Source: Erysipelotrichales bacterium
GTDB taxonomy: Bacteria > Bacillota_I > Bacilli_A > Erysipelotrichales > Erysipelotrichaceae
Reading direction: 5' to 3'
Assembly (NCBI GenBank): GCA_910576855.1
Contig: CAJTJP010000002.1
Span: forward strand, 106,308 to 170,307
DNA: 64,000 bases
Part shown: positions 53,996-63,015 of the stretch, piece after piece
Numbering within the stretch: the first letter of the stretch is position 1
Layout: every line of letters starts with the position of its first letter
Notes under the pieces: model-generated
The model's input: only the letters and a program-made list of their open reading frames with translations
Database searches by the model: none
What the model was told of the DNA's origin: nothing
Program-made: the position numbers and the translations under genes

Positions 53996-54586
53996 ATGTC
54001 AGATTATTATCGAATCGGAGAATTCGCGAAGCTGATCGGAAAAAGCTCGCAAACCTTGCGAAATTGGAATCGCAGCGGGATTCTGAAGCCGGCAATGGTG
54101 AATGATAACGGCAGGAAGCTGTATTCCAAGGAGCAGTTAGACCAATTTATCCAAAATGAGGAACGCTTAGTCATCGGATTCTGCCGTGTGAATCGTAAAA
54201 GCCGCTCTCATGAGCTGGAGCGTCAGGTTCAGCTGTTAAAGGAATATATGGACGGGCGCGATTGGAATTATCAAATCATATCCGAAATCGGCAGCGGTTT
54301 GGATTATAAGCGCAGAGGCTTAAGTGAGGTGCTTTCACTTGTTTTGGAGCATAAGGTCGCAAAGCTGATCGCAGTTCGCCGTGATTCGCTTGTCAGATAC
54401 GGCTATGAGCTGATTGAGGCTGTTTGTAAGGCGAACGGCTGTGCGGTTGAGTATATGGAGGATATCGTAGACAGTGATGATTACTGCAGTGATATCGCTT
54501 CGATCATTAAATATTTCAATTATGATTTTGAAGGGAAAAGAGCCGATAAGGCAAAAAGAAAAATTCGAGAATTTATTGCGCAGTAA
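53996..54586 (+). CDS. IS607-type serine recombinase homologue lacking catalytic residues
   Basis: A 196-residue protein built like IS607 TnpA: an N-terminal MerR-type HTH (YRIGEFAKLIGKSSQTLRNW) followed by a resolvase-like domain (IGFCRVNRKS ... ELERQVQLLKEYM ... EIGSGLDYKRRGLSEVL). The catalytic Ser after RV is Asn (CRVNRKS), and the DRLxR motif reads DSLVR, losing the first Arg. It is therefore probably not a recombinase. No tnpB or element ends are seen. It may serve as a DNA-binding protein. AAAGGGG precedes ATG 53996. Confidence 0.82.
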   Translation: MSDYYRIGEFAKLIGKSSQTLRNWNRSGILKPAMVNDNGRKLYSKEQLDQFIQNEERLVIGFCRVNRKSRSHELERQVQLLKEYMDGRDWNYQIISEIGSGLDYKRRGLSEVLSLVLEHKVAKLIAVRRDSLVRYGYELIEAVCKANGCAVEYMEDIVDSDDYCSDIASIIKYFNYDFEGKRADKAKRKIREFIAQ

Positions 54587-54591
54587 AATAA

Positions 54592-54622
54592 AACAGATGA
54601 TTTCAGTTGAGATCATCTGTTT
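54592..54622. terminator. Bidirectional terminator between convergent genes
   Basis: A perfect 11-bp stem (AAACAGATGAT and its complement, 10-nt loop). It serves the recombinase homologue and abuts the stop codon of the converging cca gene. Confidence 0.75.
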
Positions 54623-54623
54623 A

Positions 54624-55973
54624 TTACATCGATTTGAATTGCTTCAGTATTTCAAGCAACTGTTTCTTATCATTACAGGAAGGATTCTCAATTACTTTAT
54701 CATACAGCCGATGCAGTGCTGTTTTGATTTCGCTGCCGAAGTAGCCGAGCTGCTTTAAATCATTGCCGTTGAGCTTTAGATCTTTAAGCAGAACGGAAAA
54801 ACCGGTTGCTTTCATTTGAGAAAGCATGATTTCCGCTTGTTTTAATTCACTCAGCTGCGCTTGATTATACAAGGGATTTTTCGCATAGGCATCGGCCGCT
54901 TGAATGCGTATCAATGAAAAGGCAAGCTCATAATTCATCGACAGCTCGGCAAGCAATTTTCTCAGTGACAATTCATCAGGCTTAATATAATCGTCATGAA
55001 GGGCGATTAATGTACAGCACTCCGTAATTATATGCTTCGGATATTTCATCTCACAGAGCGCTTCTTTGGCGATTTCACGGCTTTTTAACTGATGCTTGGG
55101 GAAGTGGGCAATGCCTTGAGCATCGATTCGTTTGGTGAAGGGCTTGCCGAAATCATGAAAGAGCACTGCCAGCTTTTCTGTTAAGGTGTAGCCTTTGGTA
55201 TGATTTAAGGCAATATCGGTATGAGTAAAGACATCGTAGCTGTGCCATTTGCTTTCCTGTGAAATGTCGTAAATATTTTTGATAAAGGGAACGATGTATT
55301 CTGATACTTGATAGCCGCGTAATGTTTGTAACAAATTGTCAGCATCACTCATCAGCATCTCTTGAAATTCGGCTTGAATTCGTTCTTTTGACAGTGTACT
55401 CAGTAAGGGAGCGTTGTGTATAATCGCAGCCGCTAATTCCTTTTCAATGGTAAAACCTAGTGTAAAGTGAAAGCGCAGAGCACGCAGAATGCGTAATGCA
55501 TCTTCGTTTAACCGCTTTTGACTGCTTCCGACACAGCGCAGAACGCGGTTTTTAATATCGCTTTGACCGTCAAACGGGTCGATAAAGCCTTGTTTTGGAT
55601 GATAGGCTATCGCATTTACGGTAAAATCACGTCTTGATAAATCATCGCAGATCGTATCGCTGAAGGCAATCTGCTTCGGTGAGCGATGCTTTTGATATTC
55701 TTGTTCGATGCGATAGGTGGTGATTTCCATGCGTAAGCCTTGGTAAATAACGGTTATCGTACCGAAGGCAGCACCGATATCGAGTATCTTGCAGTCTTGA
55801 TGCTGAAAAAGGGCAATCATTTGAGCAGGTGTTGCATTTGTCGTAAAATCATAGTCATGGATCGTTCTTTTTAACAGAAAATCACGCACACAGCCGCCGA
55901 CAAAATAACAGGAATAATCCGCGTTTTCAAATTGCTGAAGCAGCCACAGTGTTTGTTTCGGCATATCGTTCAC
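54624..55973 (-). CDS. cca: CCA tRNA nucleotidyltransferase
   Basis: A 449-residue class II nucleotidyltransferase that builds or repairs the tRNA 3' CCA. Head-domain motifs: CYFVGGCVRDFLL, DYDFTTNA (metal-binding Asp pair), RRDFTVNAIAY and RILRALRF. An HD domain follows (LFHDFGKPFTKR). I start at a GTG (55973) with GGGAGATG 8 nt upstream; an ATG nine nt later is the alternative. Confidence 0.93.
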   Translation of the reverse strand: MNDMPKQTLWLLQQFENADYSCYFVGGCVRDFLLKRTIHDYDFTTNATPAQMIALFQHQDCKILDIGAAFGTITVIYQGLRMEITTYRIEQEYQKHRSPKQIAFSDTICDDLSRRDFTVNAIAYHPKQGFIDPFDGQSDIKNRVLRCVGSSQKRLNEDALRILRALRFHFTLGFTIEKELAAAIIHNAPLLSTLSKERIQAEFQEMLMSDADNLLQTLRGYQVSEYIVPFIKNIYDISQESKWHSYDVFTHTDIALNHTKGYTLTEKLAVLFHDFGKPFTKRIDAQGIAHFPKHQLKSREIAKEALCEMKYPKHIITECCTLIALHDDYIKPDELSLRKLLAELSMNYELAFSLIRIQAADAYAKNPLYNQAQLSELKQAEIMLSQMKATGFSVLLKDLKLNGNDLKQLGYFGSEIKTALHRLYDKVIENPSCNDKKQLLEILKQFKSM

Positions 55974-55995
55974 GACAGCATCTCCCTTCTTATGA

Positions 55996-56024
55996 TTGTT
56001 TTATGATTGCCCTTATTATATAAT
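55996..56024 (+). promoter_or_regulatory. Promoter of the methyltransferase-like gene
   Basis: TTGTTT, 17 nt, TATAAT; about 28 nt before the putative ATG. Confidence 0.6.
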
Positions 56025-56051
56025 GGTTATCAGAAAAAAGGAAACGAAATT

Positions 56052-56590
56052 ATGAAAAAGATAACGGAAATGGCGCTATCGTATTAGCGCCGTATATACA
56101 TGCAGAGGCAATCTGTGCCGATTTCACCGCAGGCAACGGAAATGATACACTGTTTTTTTGTGAGCGTGCTCAAAAGGGCTTTGTGTATGCATTCGATATT
56201 CAAAAAGAGGCTGTCAGGCAGTGTGAAGCAGTATTGAAGGTTTATCCAAATGTTAAGCTGATATTGGATAATCATATTCATATGGAAAACTATATTCATG
56301 AACAGCTTGATGCTGCGATCTTTAACTTCGGTTATTTGCCTAACAGCGCATCAACGCTTGTGAGTGAGCCGCAAACAAGTCTGATTGCGGTTCAAAGGGC
56401 ATTTGCGCTTTGTAAAAGACATGCACTGCTTGTTTTGGTGTGCTATCCGGGACATGAAATCGGTGAACAAGAGGCACAGTGTATCAGTGAATGGTGTCAC
56501 ACGCTGAAGTCCAATGAGGCACGCATTATGAAAATAGCGATGGTGAACAAGCCGCATGCACCGTTTCTTTATGCGGTCGAAAAGCTGTGA
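56052..56590 (+). pseudogene. rRNA-methylase-like gene (YtqB family) with 5' frameshift
   Basis: A class I SAM methyltransferase of the YtqB type, about 178 residues if repaired. The SAM motif DFTAGNGNDTLFFCE and the following YAFDIQKEAV and FNFGYLPN are clear. They lie in a frame with no ATG, GTG or TTG upstream of motif I. A good ribosome site (AAGGAA) leads an ATG at 56052 in another frame, which reads MKKITEMALSY and stops at 56085. Loss of one base between about 56055 and 56084 explains both. It is either a broken gene or a sequence error; a start at the later 56183 ATG would lose motif I. Confidence 0.65.
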
Positions 56591-56677
56591 GACAGGTTGA
56601 TTTTTTTCATTAACTATATTTATATTGTTTATAATTTCTTATTCCGATAAGAGAGCATATCGCTTTTTTATGAGCAG

Positions 56678-57871
56678 CTATCCCTGTTTCATTCGATCGA
56701 TGCTCGCAAGATTTGCTACGTATCCGATTTTCTTTCCGTTTTTCGTTTTTATAAGATATCCTTCTTCATCTAATTCCTTTAGTATATATCTGATTGAGGT
56801 GTTTCCTAACTTAAGAAATTGTTGTAATTCATCAACTGTCATATAAGACTCTGCGAATAAACTGACTTGACACAGGATATTTAAGAGCTCCTTTTTTGTT
56901 TTTTTCATGTCTGATGTATCAATCAAAGTCTTATAAAAAAATAACTGATCTCTCAAATTATTTAAAATCTCAACAAGATATGTTCCGGCTTCCGCTAACA
57001 AATCCAAAAACATCAGTATGAAATAGGTAATCTCGCCTTTGTTTCTTACATCGTTACAAATATCGAAGGCATTATAGTAAACCTTTAGGTTGTTTTTTAT
57101 TACATAAGATAATCGCAATGATATAAGTAAGCCCAATTCATCCTTTAAAAGACAGCTGCTGATAAAGCGGCTTGTTCTGCCGTTACCGTCATAAAAAGGG
57201 TGTATATAACCAAAGAAATAATGAAAAACGGCCGTTTTGATCAATGTATTCATCCGATCACTCTTAAGCAGGTCCAAACAATAATTCATATACTCGATTA
57301 TTTGCGTTTCCGGCATAATACCTCTGTGCTTTTCCTTCTGTGTCGCAGATACTATATGAACCATGTCTTTTCTAAAAATCTTTCCGTCGGGAGCATTTTT
57401 TGCAGCTATTTCATCTGATACGATATCATCATATAATTTTCTGATATCTTCGCATGTATTCAAGGATATTTCATTTGCCTGTATCAGTTTCATGTACTTT
57501 GCCGCAAGACCCTTAAAGCGAACCTTCTTCTTATTGTTTTGACTTGATACTGCAGTTTCTATTTCTTTTTTTGTACTTGTAATGCCTTCAATATCATTTG
57601 TGAGGGCAATTTCATCCTTTAAAAAACGATTGATTAAAAAATTTAAGGCAGATACGGGAACATCCTTAGTTATAACATTAACGGCAGTATTCAATTTGAA
57701 AATTGCTTCTGTTTTATTTATCATTTCAAGCGGAGTCATAAAAAAAGCTTGGTGATTATTGATAAATAGCGGCAGCTTGATTGCTGTATCACTGTGAAAG
57801 CGTTGATCATATCTTGCTTCATAAGTATCAGGTTTTTTATAAAAAAGCTTTGATAATAACTCATAACTCAT
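56678..57871 (-). CDS. Fic-family protein with C-terminal winged helix
   Basis: A 397-residue protein. The Fic motif IHPFYDGNGRTSR is intact, so it probably transfers AMP or another nucleotide group to a target. Near residue 95 an inhibitory-helix motif of type TxxxEG (TNDIEG) suggests a self-inhibited class II Fic. The C-terminus has a winged helix (NTSIRYILKELDEEGYLI). No antitoxin or partner lies beside it. AAAGGAGC precedes the ATG. Target unknown. Confidence 0.88.
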   Translation of the reverse strand: MSYELLSKLFYKKPDTYEARYDQRFHSDTAIKLPLFINNHQAFFMTPLEMINKTEAIFKLNTAVNVITKDVPVSALNFLINRFLKDEIALTNDIEGITSTKKEIETAVSSQNNKKKVRFKGLAAKYMKLIQANEISLNTCEDIRKLYDDIVSDEIAAKNAPDGKIFRKDMVHIVSATQKEKHRGIMPETQIIEYMNYCLDLLKSDRMNTLIKTAVFHYFFGYIHPFYDGNGRTSRFISSCLLKDELGLLISLRLSYVIKNNLKVYYNAFDICNDVRNKGEITYFILMFLDLLAEAGTYLVEILNNLRDQLFFYKTLIDTSDMKKTKKELLNILCQVSLFAESYMTVDELQQFLKLGNTSIRYILKELDEEGYLIKTKNGKKIGYVANLASIDRMKQG

Positions 57872-57886
57872 ATAACTGCTCCTTTT

Positions 57887-57906
57887 TTTATCAAAAAAAT
57901 GATAAA
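57887..57906. repeat. Inverted repeat in the fic leader
   Basis: TTTATCA-aaaaaa-TGATAAA, perfect 7-bp arms, between the transcription start and the ribosome site. More GATAA/TTATC copies surround it. Possible operator for the protein's own winged helix. Confidence 0.5.
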
Positions 57907-57924
57907 TTTGATAAGATAAGCTAT

Positions 57925-57954
57925 ATTATACTTCATTACCTATCAAATATGCAA
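57925..57954 (-). promoter_or_regulatory. fic promoter
   Basis: On the minus strand TTGCAT, 18 nt, TATAAT. Confidence 0.6.
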
Positions 57955-57970
57955 GACTGTGTGATAAAGC

Positions 57971-58891
57971 TTATCGTTTCTCTGTAGCTTTTTTACTGAT
58001 TGTAAGAAAAGGGAAGTCATCAGGCACAGGGCAGCTGATTGAAACGATTTCCTGTTGCAGCGGATGATAAAATTGAAGTTCCCATGCGTGAAGAGCCAAG
58101 CGCTGTGCTTTTGGATGACGGAAGCCATACAGCGGATCGGATAACAGCGGATGCTTTATCGAAGCCAGATGGACTCTGATTTGATGAGTACGCCCGGTTT
58201 TTAATCGACACGCCGCAAGCGTACAATTCGCATGAAGCACAAGCGGTTCAACATGTGTTTGCGCATAAGCACCGTGATCGGATACACGCATTTTATTTGC
58301 ATGATGGCGATCTCGTGCAATGCTTTTGTCAATGATCATCGCAGAATTGATACTGCCGAAGCACCATGCCAGATACTTACGAGAGATTTGTTTTTCCTGC
58401 AGCAGCTTATCAAAATAAGCTTGAAAAAAGGGCAGTTTGCAGTAAAACAAAAGGCCGCTCGTATCCTTGTCCAAACGATGAACGGCACGTATTGGAGCGT
58501 GAATATTTTGTTTATGATAATAAGCCTGAACCATATTATGCAGTGTATGATTTTGATTGACACCGTCGCTGTGAACAAGCACGCCGCTTGGTTTATTAAC
58601 AATCAAACAAAGATCATCCTCATAACAAATATCAAGATCGCGATTCCATAAGGGAAGCTGCTCAACGATTGCTTGACGGCAGTCAATTACAACGATATCA
58701 CCGTTTTGACAATTTTTTGATTGTGTAATTATAAGATTATTTAATTTGATTAATCGATTATGGTAATACAGATAACGCTGCTTTCGCGCAATCGAAAAGA
58801 ACATCAGAATATCATCGACACTGATGCTTTGATGAATATGAAAGCTGAGGCACTGTGCTTTTGCATCATAGCTAACAGAAAATGACTTCAT
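57971..58891 (-). CDS. RluA-family RNA pseudouridine synthase
   Basis: A 306-residue pseudouridine synthase. The catalytic Asp lies in AVHRLDKDTSGLLFY; KPSGVLVHSDG and the GRTHQIRVHLASIKHPLLSDPLYG segment are conserved. An N-terminal S4-like region is present. RluA, RluC and RluD-type enzymes cannot be told apart here, nor the rRNA site modified. Confidence 0.92.
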   Translation of the reverse strand: MKSFSVSYDAKAQCLSFHIHQSISVDDILMFFSIARKQRYLYYHNRLIKLNNLIITQSKNCQNGDIVVIDCRQAIVEQLPLWNRDLDICYEDDLCLIVNKPSGVLVHSDGVNQNHTLHNMVQAYYHKQNIHAPIRAVHRLDKDTSGLLFYCKLPFFQAYFDKLLQEKQISRKYLAWCFGSINSAMIIDKSIARDRHHANKMRVSDHGAYAQTHVEPLVLHANCTLAACRLKTGRTHQIRVHLASIKHPLLSDPLYGFRHPKAQRLALHAWELQFYHPLQQEIVSISCPVPDDFPFLTISKKATEKR

Positions 58892-58954
58892 AACAAGCTC
58901 CTTTATTGTCTATATGATAAGCGATTTTTAAGCAATGTGCAAGTGTTGTAATCA

Positions 58955-59863
58955 TCAATAAAGGATTGCTTGGACGCTTAGAATCAGTAAAGCACTGAGC
59001 AGTACCTGAAGAATGCGATAACACAGATATTTACGATAATTCGGGGCAATTGCTTCAGACATACACATGATCTGCATATGAACGCAAAAGCCGCCGAAGG
59101 ACAAAAGCATTGCGATCAACAGCGTCAGCGAACGATCGGAAAGCGGAAGCGATGCAAGCTTGATACAGCCGGAGGAAAATTCGGATATAACGGTAAGGGG
59201 AAGTTCAAGCAGCTCAGGCAATAATTGTGTGATCAACGGAATACAGCTCATACAAAGCATCAGATAACCGCCCATCATATACAAAGTGATGCCGCTGTCT
59301 TTGATTGCTTGTGCCAAAACGCGGGCAAACACCGGCTCTTGCCTATTACCGACAGGTTTTGCGTCAATCGGCTGTTTGCGCGTAATAAAAAGCAGAAGCA
59401 GACCGCTGATGAATTGAATCGCAAACAGAAATAAACCGATTTTGATATCATGAAAAACGGCATTTCCAAGCGTCAAAATAATAAATCCCGGTGTCGCAAA
59501 GGAACAGGCATATAATAAGCGCTCTCCTTCTTTTTGATGCAGACTGCCCTTTTTGACTTCCTCATTGATAAAGGCAGCCCCTGCCGGAAAGCCTAAAAGC
59601 AGCATTGCCATCACATATACAAAGCTTTTACGGCTCATGTTTAACGGTTTCGCCAAAAAAAACGCAAAGGGCTTCGCGATAAGCGCAAGACCACCGTAGG
59701 CAAAGATCACTCTTACAAGCACCATGACACAAAGCATTGAGGGCACAAGCGTTTCAAACCATAAAACAAGTGCTTCTTTACTGCTTTCAAAGTTGCTTTT
59801 GCCGTACCATAATACAATGAGCAATAATAGAATCAGCATCAGTTGAAATATGCTTTTTTTCAT
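58955..59863 (-). CDS. YlbJ-like membrane protein (nucleoside-recognition/Gate domain)
   Basis: A 302-residue integral membrane protein with about eight helices, resembling YlbJ/SpoIIM-era Gate-domain proteins (FETLVPSMLCVMVLV, LLGFPAGAAFINEEVKKGSL, SFATPGFIILTLGNAVF). In B. subtilis YlbJ is tied to sporulation; related proteins occur in non-sporulating species. I start at 59863, with AGGTGAT upstream, instead of the ATG 14 codons earlier. The transported substrate, if any, is unknown. Confidence 0.78.
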   Translation of the reverse strand: MKKSIFQLMLILLLLIVLWYGKSNFESSKEALVLWFETLVPSMLCVMVLVRVIFAYGGLALIAKPFAFFLAKPLNMSRKSFVYVMAMLLLGFPAGAAFINEEVKKGSLHQKEGERLLYACSFATPGFIILTLGNAVFHDIKIGLFLFAIQFISGLLLLFITRKQPIDAKPVGNRQEPVFARVLAQAIKDSGITLYMMGGYLMLCMSCIPLITQLLPELLELPLTVISEFSSGCIKLASLPLSDRSLTLLIAMLLSFGGFCVHMQIMCMSEAIAPNYRKYLCYRILQVLLSALLILSVQAILY

Positions 59864-59966
59864 GACATCACCTGATACAACATATGTCTGATTCAGAATT
59901 TTCATGAAAAATCTTTTTTCGTTTAAGAATTTATGTTAAAATAAAAAGATACGTGAGGTGTTTAAA

Positions 59967-61148
59967 ATGATGCGTTATCTCATATCACATTTTATTCCTG
60001 ATTATCAGAATATTCAAGATTCCAAAGTAAGAGAAAACTATGGGAATTTAACAAGCATTGTTGGTATTTTATGTAATATTTTCTTATGTGCAGGTAAGTT
60101 TATCGTAGCCGCGATCGTAAACAGTGTTTCCATCAGTGCCGATGCGATCAATAATCTTTCGGATGCAGGAAGCTCCTTGATTTCCCTGATCAGCTTCAAG
60201 CTTTCCAATCGTCCTGCCGATGAAGAGCATCCGTTCGGTCATGCGCGTTATGAGTATATTGCGAGTATGCTTGTAGCGGTATTGATTTTATTTTTAGGCA
60301 TTGAACTTGTAAGCAGCTCATGGGATAAAATCATAAATCCGGAAAAGATTACTTTTTCGATTATTCCGGTAATAATTTTAACTGCATCAATAATAGTTAA
60401 ATTTTGGATGTTTTCCTACAATCAACATTACGGAAAACAGCTGAACAGTGCGGTAATGGAGGCTACGGCAGCCGATTCGATTTCTGATTGTATGGCTACC
60501 GGTGCGGTGCTTGCCTCAACCTGCATTTCACCGTTGATTCACTTTAATTTGGACGGCTATATGGGAATTGCGGTCGCTTCCTTTATTATCATCACCGGCG
60601 CAAAAATCGTTAAGGAAACCTTGGATGCATTGCTTGGAAGCTCACCGAATCAAGAGGATGTCAAAAACATCATTTCATTGATCAAGGGGCATGAGGGAGT
60701 ACTCGGTATTCATGATTTAATGATTCATGATTACGGCGCTCAAAAGCGTTTCGGTTCTGTCCATGTTGAGGTATCGGGCAATGAAGATATCTTTGTTTCT
60801 CATGATATGATCGATAATATTGAGCGTGAAATTCAGGAAAAGCTCAATGTTCAGATGGTAATTCATATGGATCCGATTGATACCGATGACGAGGAAACAA
60901 ATGAAATGCGTGATTATGTGAAAAAGATGATTCAAACAATCGATTCACAGCTTTCAATCCACGATTTCCGTATGGTCAGAGGAAATACACACACGAATTT
61001 GATCTTTGACTGCTTAGTACCGCATAAGGTAACCTTAAGCAACAATGAGATATTGGAAGCAATCAAAACAAATATCGCTGAGCTTGAAAAGACCTACTAT
61101 GTTGTAGTGACTTTTGATCGAGCTTATACAAGTGATATCAAGGAATAG
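59967..61148 (+). CDS. Cation diffusion facilitator (CDF) transporter
   Basis: A 393-residue metal/proton antiporter. Six helices with the metal-site signature in SVSISADAINNLSDAGSS and EHPFGHARYEY on the second, and another Asp pair in ATAADSISDCMATG. A cytoplasmic dimerisation domain (VSGNEDIFVSHDMID) is followed by an extra C-terminal domain of about 80 residues (after DETNEM). It exports a divalent cation (Zn, Mn or Fe). GAGGTG precedes ATG 59967. Confidence 0.92.
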   Translation: MMRYLISHFIPDYQNIQDSKVRENYGNLTSIVGILCNIFLCAGKFIVAAIVNSVSISADAINNLSDAGSSLISLISFKLSNRPADEEHPFGHARYEYIASMLVAVLILFLGIELVSSSWDKIINPEKITFSIIPVIILTASIIVKFWMFSYNQHYGKQLNSAVMEATAADSISDCMATGAVLASTCISPLIHFNLDGYMGIAVASFIIITGAKIVKETLDALLGSSPNQEDVKNIISLIKGHEGVLGIHDLMIHDYGAQKRFGSVHVEVSGNEDIFVSHDMIDNIEREIQEKLNVQMVIHMDPIDTDDEETNEMRDYVKKMIQTIDSQLSIHDFRMVRGNTHTNLIFDCLVPHKVTLSNNEILEAIKTNIAELEKTYYVVVTFDRAYTSDIKE

Positions 61149-61165
61149 GCAGGGGAGTATGTATT

Positions 61166-61588
61166 ATGATTCGAAATTTAACCGGAATCGATATAGATGA
61201 AACTGCGATCATTTGGCTTGAAACGAATAGAAAAGCACATGATTTCATTTCAACCGAATACTGGAAAAGCAATTTTGATATGGTGAAAGAAATGCTTTTA
61301 CAAGCGGAGGTTTATGTTTATGAAAACGAGGGAAGCATACAAGGCTTTATCGGTTTAAATGATGAATATATCGCAGGGCTTTTTGTTTCGAATCAAGCGC
61401 AGTCGCATGGTATCGGCAAATGTTTGTTGAACTTTGTGAAGGATCAAAAAAGAAAGCTGTCATTAAGTGTATATCAAAAGAATATACGGGCGATTCGCTT
61501 TTATCAAAGAGAGGGATTTGTGATTCAGTGTGAAAAGATTGATGATCATAGCGGTGAAAAGGAATACGTGATGACTTGGGAAAACTGA
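61166..61588 (+). CDS. GNAT-family N-acetyltransferase
   Basis: A 140-residue acetyltransferase. The acetyl-CoA loop is QAQSHGIGKCLLNFV, preceded by the beta-strand YIAGLFVSN and followed by NIRAIRFYQREGFVIQ. The substrate is unknown. It lies 17 nt after the CDF gene, with AGGGGAG upstream, and is probably co-transcribed. Confidence 0.88.
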   Translation: MIRNLTGIDIDETAIIWLETNRKAHDFISTEYWKSNFDMVKEMLLQAEVYVYENEGSIQGFIGLNDEYIAGLFVSNQAQSHGIGKCLLNFVKDQKRKLSLSVYQKNIRAIRFYQREGFVIQCEKIDDHSGEKEYVMTWEN

Positions 61589-61675
61589 TCTTTTAAAATT
61601 GAGTTGTGAGAAGCGTAATATTTCTTTCCGCAAATGTAGTGTTTATCAACGATTTAAACCATTTTTCCATTTTCT

Positions 61676-61743
61676 GCATATCTGTGTTTTAGATGCTTTA
61701 TAGAAAGCCATTTATAACAGATATGCTTTTTTTATTAAAAAAT
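61676..61743 (+). terminator. Terminator of the CDF-GNAT pair
   Basis: A 10-bp perfect stem (GCATATCTGT / ACAGATATGC) with a 41-nt loop, followed by seven T. Confidence 0.65.
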
Positions 61744-61794
61744 ACTTTCTTTTCTGTGATAATTATGCTAAAGTAAAATAAAGGCGGTGAAATT

Positions 61795-62835
61795 GTGCAG
61801 GAAAACTATGAAGGTATGAGTGTGCAGGAACTGGCACAGCGCGCAAAGAATGATGATTCATTGGCATTTGCTCAGCTGTATGAAAGATTTTCCACTTCCA
61901 TCTATCATTATGCGTTAAAGCTGGCTCGAAATGAAGCTGATGCAAAGGATATTGTACAGGATACCTTTATTCAGGCACAGCTTTCCATCAAATCATTAAA
62001 GGAACCGAAGCTTTTTAAGGTATGGTTGAATAAAATCGCATTTTCAAGAGCTACAAGACTTTTTTCACGCAACAGGACTGTCAGCTTTGATCCCGAGGAC
62101 TCTGCATATATCGATCATGCGGTTGATGAAAGAATGGAAATGAATCCACAGGATATGATTCATTTTCAAAGCGATAAAGAATTACTGGATTATTTTATTT
62201 CTCAATTACCGATAGATCAGCAGGCTGCATTGGTTCTTATGTACTATGAGCATTACACGCTGCATGAAATTGCTGATATTATGGAAATTCCGATCGGGAC
62301 CGTGAAATCACGTATTCATACCGCAAAAACAAAGCTGAATGATATGATTACGGCCTATGAAAAGCGCAATGATATAAAATTAACCTTTAAAGGAAATGCT
62401 CTAGTACCGGCATTAACCGCTCTGTACAGCAACAATTCATCATTGTTGAGCACAAAGAGCTCTTTTCATCTTTTTGATTTTATTCGTACTGCTTTCGGCA
62501 AAATGATTTTAGTGAGCGGATGTGTAGCCGCATGTGCCGGTATCGGCATTTATACAGTATTAAACTATAATTCCGAAGGTGAATTTACTCAAAATATTCA
62601 ATTATATCCCTTTGCTCCTATTACTTATCAAAGCGTTACGTATGATCGGGCAGAGGATGTTTATTATGCTTTAATTGATTTTGCGCATTGTGAAACTGAA
62701 ATGGCAGATAAAAAAACTGATGAATTTAAAGAAATACTTCCTTTGTATGAAGCTTTAAAGTCATACGGCGGTATTTATTATGATAAATTAAATGAAAATA
62801 ACTGGATTGCATTATTTGAAGCTTATGTGTATTAA
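61795..62835 (+). CDS. ECF sigma factor fused to a membrane-anchored outer domain
   Basis: A 346-residue protein. Residues 1-185 form an ECF sigma factor: sigma-2 (ALKLARNEADAKDIVQDTFIQ) and sigma-4 with its HTH (LHEIADIMEIPIGTVKSRIHTAKTKL). A linker leads to one membrane helix (about 236-256) and an outside domain of about 90 residues. The sigma part would stay at the membrane unless released. I start at a GTG (61795), with AAGGCGGTGA 5 nt upstream. The next gene encodes a secreted protein and is a likely target. Confidence 0.85.
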   Translation: MQENYEGMSVQELAQRAKNDDSLAFAQLYERFSTSIYHYALKLARNEADAKDIVQDTFIQAQLSIKSLKEPKLFKVWLNKIAFSRATRLFSRNRTVSFDPEDSAYIDHAVDERMEMNPQDMIHFQSDKELLDYFISQLPIDQQAALVLMYYEHYTLHEIADIMEIPIGTVKSRIHTAKTKLNDMITAYEKRNDIKLTFKGNALVPALTALYSNNSSLLSTKSSFHLFDFIRTAFGKMILVSGCVAACAGIGIYTVLNYNSEGEFTQNIQLYPFAPITYQSVTYDRAEDVYYALIDFAHCETEMADKKTDEFKEILPLYEALKSYGGIYYDKLNENNWIALFEAYVY

Positions 62836-63015
62836 AGCTTTATTTTTTCACTGTTTTTAATATTTTAAGATGCTTTATTTTACAGCATTTTTATTGTTAC
62901 TGTTTAAAAAAAACTAAAAAAATGAAAATAATTTGAACATTTATAGATCCTTATTGTTCTAACTCTTGAATTATACCGATAGCGTGTTTTTATATCTGAT
63001 GAAAGGATGAAGGGT

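Noticed and set aside
53996..54586. Active IS607 insertion sequence
   Set aside because: No tnpB, no element ends, and two catalytic residues are missing.
56183..56590. Methyltransferase starting at the ATG at 56183
   Set aside because: That start removes the SAM-binding motif GNGND and has no ribosome site; a frameshifted longer gene explains the data better.
56678..57871. Fic as part of a toxin-antitoxin pair
   Set aside because: No small partner gene lies next to it, and the inhibitory motif is inside the protein itself.
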